From positions 186,001-250,000 of the forward strand of contig NZ_JXKQ01000003.1 in the NCBI RefSeq assembly GCF_001885945.1: a stretch of 64,000 nt of DNA. The letters run 5' to 3'. The notes under the pieces were generated by a model. It saw nothing but the letters and a program-made list of their open reading frames with translations, did not search any database and was not told where the DNA came from. This document shows positions 62,842 to 64,000 of this stretch, one piece after another; position 1 is the stretch's first letter, and the number at the start of each line of letters is the position of its first letter. This DNA is from Enterococcus hermanniensis (lineage in GTDB: Bacteria > Bacillota > Bacilli > Lactobacillales > Enterococcaceae). Both the position numbers and the translations under genes were made by a program.

Positions 62842-63604
62842 TAACGTCATGCACTATTCGAACGCTCCTGACACTAAATTTGTCCTGTACCTGCATGGCG
62901 GGGGCTTGGTTTATGGTTCAAAAAACGACCTACCTAGCGAACTCAAACAAATTTTTTTAGCTAAAGGATATACAATCCTGGCTCTCGATTATCTATTAGC
63001 CCCTAACAGTACTGTGGAGGAAATTATTGCTCATTTGAAGGAAAGCGTTCAACAAATATACTTAGAAATCGTAGGGACTAATCCTCTCGGTATTTGTGGG
63101 CGTTCTGCAGGTAGCTTTTTGATGCTTCATTTGACTAATTGGTTGATCAAGACGACTCGACGACCAGCTTTTCTAATTAATTTTTATGGCTACTCCGATT
63201 TAATGTTTAACGCCGAAAAACGAAAACTGATCGATCAGGCTATTCAGTTTGATCAAATAAAAAATATTGACCAAACTAGTCCTGTTTGGGACGATCCATT
63301 ATTCCAAAGATTTCCACTTTATCATTATGCTGTACAACAGCAAAAACTTATTTGTTTCTATGGCTTAAAACAAGCCACTGAGTTGGCGATCAGTCCCCAT
63401 GACTTGCAGACTTTTCCGCGAACATTTAGTACAGCTAGTACGACAGATGAGGAAGTTCCCTTCATTTATAGCAAAAAAATAAGTGAGCAGATTCCCGAAG
63501 GTTATTTTCAACCAGTGTATTATCTGCCACATGATTTTTTAAAACTTACTCATAGACCCGAAGTAATTGATTTATTACAAGAACTTAAAAAATGGCTCGC
63601 ATAA
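62810..63604 (+). CDS. Alpha/beta hydrolase
   Basis: A 264-aa hydrolase with oxyanion motif HGGG (YLHGGGLVYG), nucleophile serine in GRSAGS, and a His in LPHDFL near the end. The start is TTG, seven bases after GAGGAG, and overlaps the pucR stop by 32 bases, so the two genes are cotranscribed. This link suggests a role in the same pathway, for example hydrolysis of an ester or amide side group, but the substrate is unknown. Confidence 0.78.
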   Translation: MKKQIQLTNGSNVMHYSNAPDTKFVLYLHGGGLVYGSKNDLPSELKQIFLAKGYTILALDYLLAPNSTVEEIIAHLKESVQQIYLEIVGTNPLGICGRSAGSFLMLHLTNWLIKTTRRPAFLINFYGYSDLMFNAEKRKLIDQAIQFDQIKNIDQTSPVWDDPLFQRFPLYHYAVQQQKLICFYGLKQATELAISPHDLQTFPRTFSTASTTDEEVPFIYSKKISEQIPEGYFQPVYYLPHDFLKLTHRPEVIDLLQELKKWLA

Positions 63605-63817
63605 CCCACTGATCTTTTGATATTTGTATCCTTGATAACGATCTTCATTTTTGATCACAATGATAAAACTAGTAGTAATTTCAGCAAGCGCTCCTTTTTG
63701 ACAAAAAAATTTGTTTTTATTCAATAACTCATACGGTATACTGTTAAGAGATTATTTTATAAAAATTTGCTTTAACTATGTTAGAATCTAAAAAAAGCAA
63801 AAAAGAGGAGATTTCTT
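63605..63817 (+). promoter_or_regulatory. Gap with thyA promoter elements
   Basis: No gene is seen. TGTTAGAAT (TAGAAT at 63782-63787) is an extended -10 candidate about 30 bases before thyA, and GAGGAG lies six bases before its GTG start. Confidence 0.35.
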
Positions 63818-64000
63818 GTGACTGAATATACTGGCTTCGACAAAATTTATCGTGACATTGTCATGGATATCATAGAAAACGGGACGGACCAAGATCCAGC
63901 TTTAGTCCGGGCCAAATACGCCGACGGTAGCCCCGCTGCCACTCGTTTTATCCAAGGCGTCAATTTTAAATTGAAACCAGAAGATGGCATCCCGATCTTA
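63818..64000 (+). CDS. thyA: Thymidylate synthase, N-terminal part (cut by window end)
   Basis: The first 61 codons of a thymidylate synthase from a GTG start. The reading GFDKIYRDIVMDIIENG and VRAKYADGSPAATRF matches the N-terminus of the Bacillus-type ThyA (Y/FDK-Y-I-DI--NG, D-DGTPA-T), and the final PEDGIPIL precedes the expected TTKK loop. The rest lies beyond the window, so the catalytic cysteine cannot be checked. Confidence 0.75.
   Translation, partial: MTEYTGFDKIYRDIVMDIIENGTDQDPALVRAKYADGSPAATRFIQGVNFKLKPEDGIPIL

Noticed and set aside
53640-63604. Labelling the operon as allantoin degradation
   Set aside because: Allantoinase, allantoate amidohydrolase and ureidoglycolate dehydrogenase genes are absent and an AtzC-like amidohydrolase is present, so the substrate is left open.

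Overview
The window is low-GC Firmicute DNA and most likely comes from an Enterococcus or a close relative. The evidence is a WxL/DUF916 cell-wall pair, LiaX/LiaY-type daptomycin-response proteins, a NapA-type Na+/H+ antiporter, a GadB/GadC acid-resistance set, Mga-type regulators, an LPXTG surface protein and strong AGGAGG ribosome-binding sites. The species cannot be read from the sequence. No rRNA, tRNA, CRISPR array, phage or insertion sequence was seen.

Layout. 0-4.4 kb: a PflD/YbiW-type glycyl radical enzyme, its DeoR regulator and its activase. 4.4-10.4 kb: small membrane proteins, an LPXTG protein with a 9-bp coding repeat facing an Mga-like regulator, a MerR/aldo-keto reductase pair with a textbook MerR promoter, and a possible 31-aa membrane peptide. 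10.5-15 kb: a three-gene ABC exporter divergent from a two-component system. 15-24.6 kb: NmrA-like/TetR pair, two Gfo/Idh dehydrogenases with an RpiR regulator, a GH13 glucosidase, a GNAT enzyme, a coiled-coil membrane protein, and a LOG/nucleoside deoxyribosyltransferase pair.

24.7-48.5 kb is rich in acid- and envelope-stress genes: GadB with a penicillin V acylase-like hydrolase, two DUF1269 proteins, a GadC-like antiporter, a broken YhgE/Pip protein, an HdeD-like protein, oleate hydratase at the end of a small-protein operon, a frameshifted Mga regulator, LiaX/LiaY, a UreI/AmiS channel, WxL proteins and NapA. Three copies of an 8-bp box, each exactly 29 bp upstream of a -10-like hexamer, link the gadB and gadC promoters. 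48.6-53.5 kb: a MacB-like ABC transporter divergent from a second two-component system.

53.6-63.6 kb is the most interesting part. A five-gene operon encodes a fused FdrA-DUF1116 protein (two subunits of the AllFGH/Yah-type transcarbamylase in one 1001-aa chain), carbamate kinase, a permease, an AtzC/CodA-like amidohydrolase and the DUF2877 (AllH-like) subunit. It is divergent from a PucR-type regulator that overlaps an alpha/beta hydrolase gene. The inferred role is uptake and hydrolysis of an unknown ureide or N-heterocycle, phosphorolytic release of carbamoyl phosphate, and ATP recovery by carbamate kinase. The window ends inside thyA.
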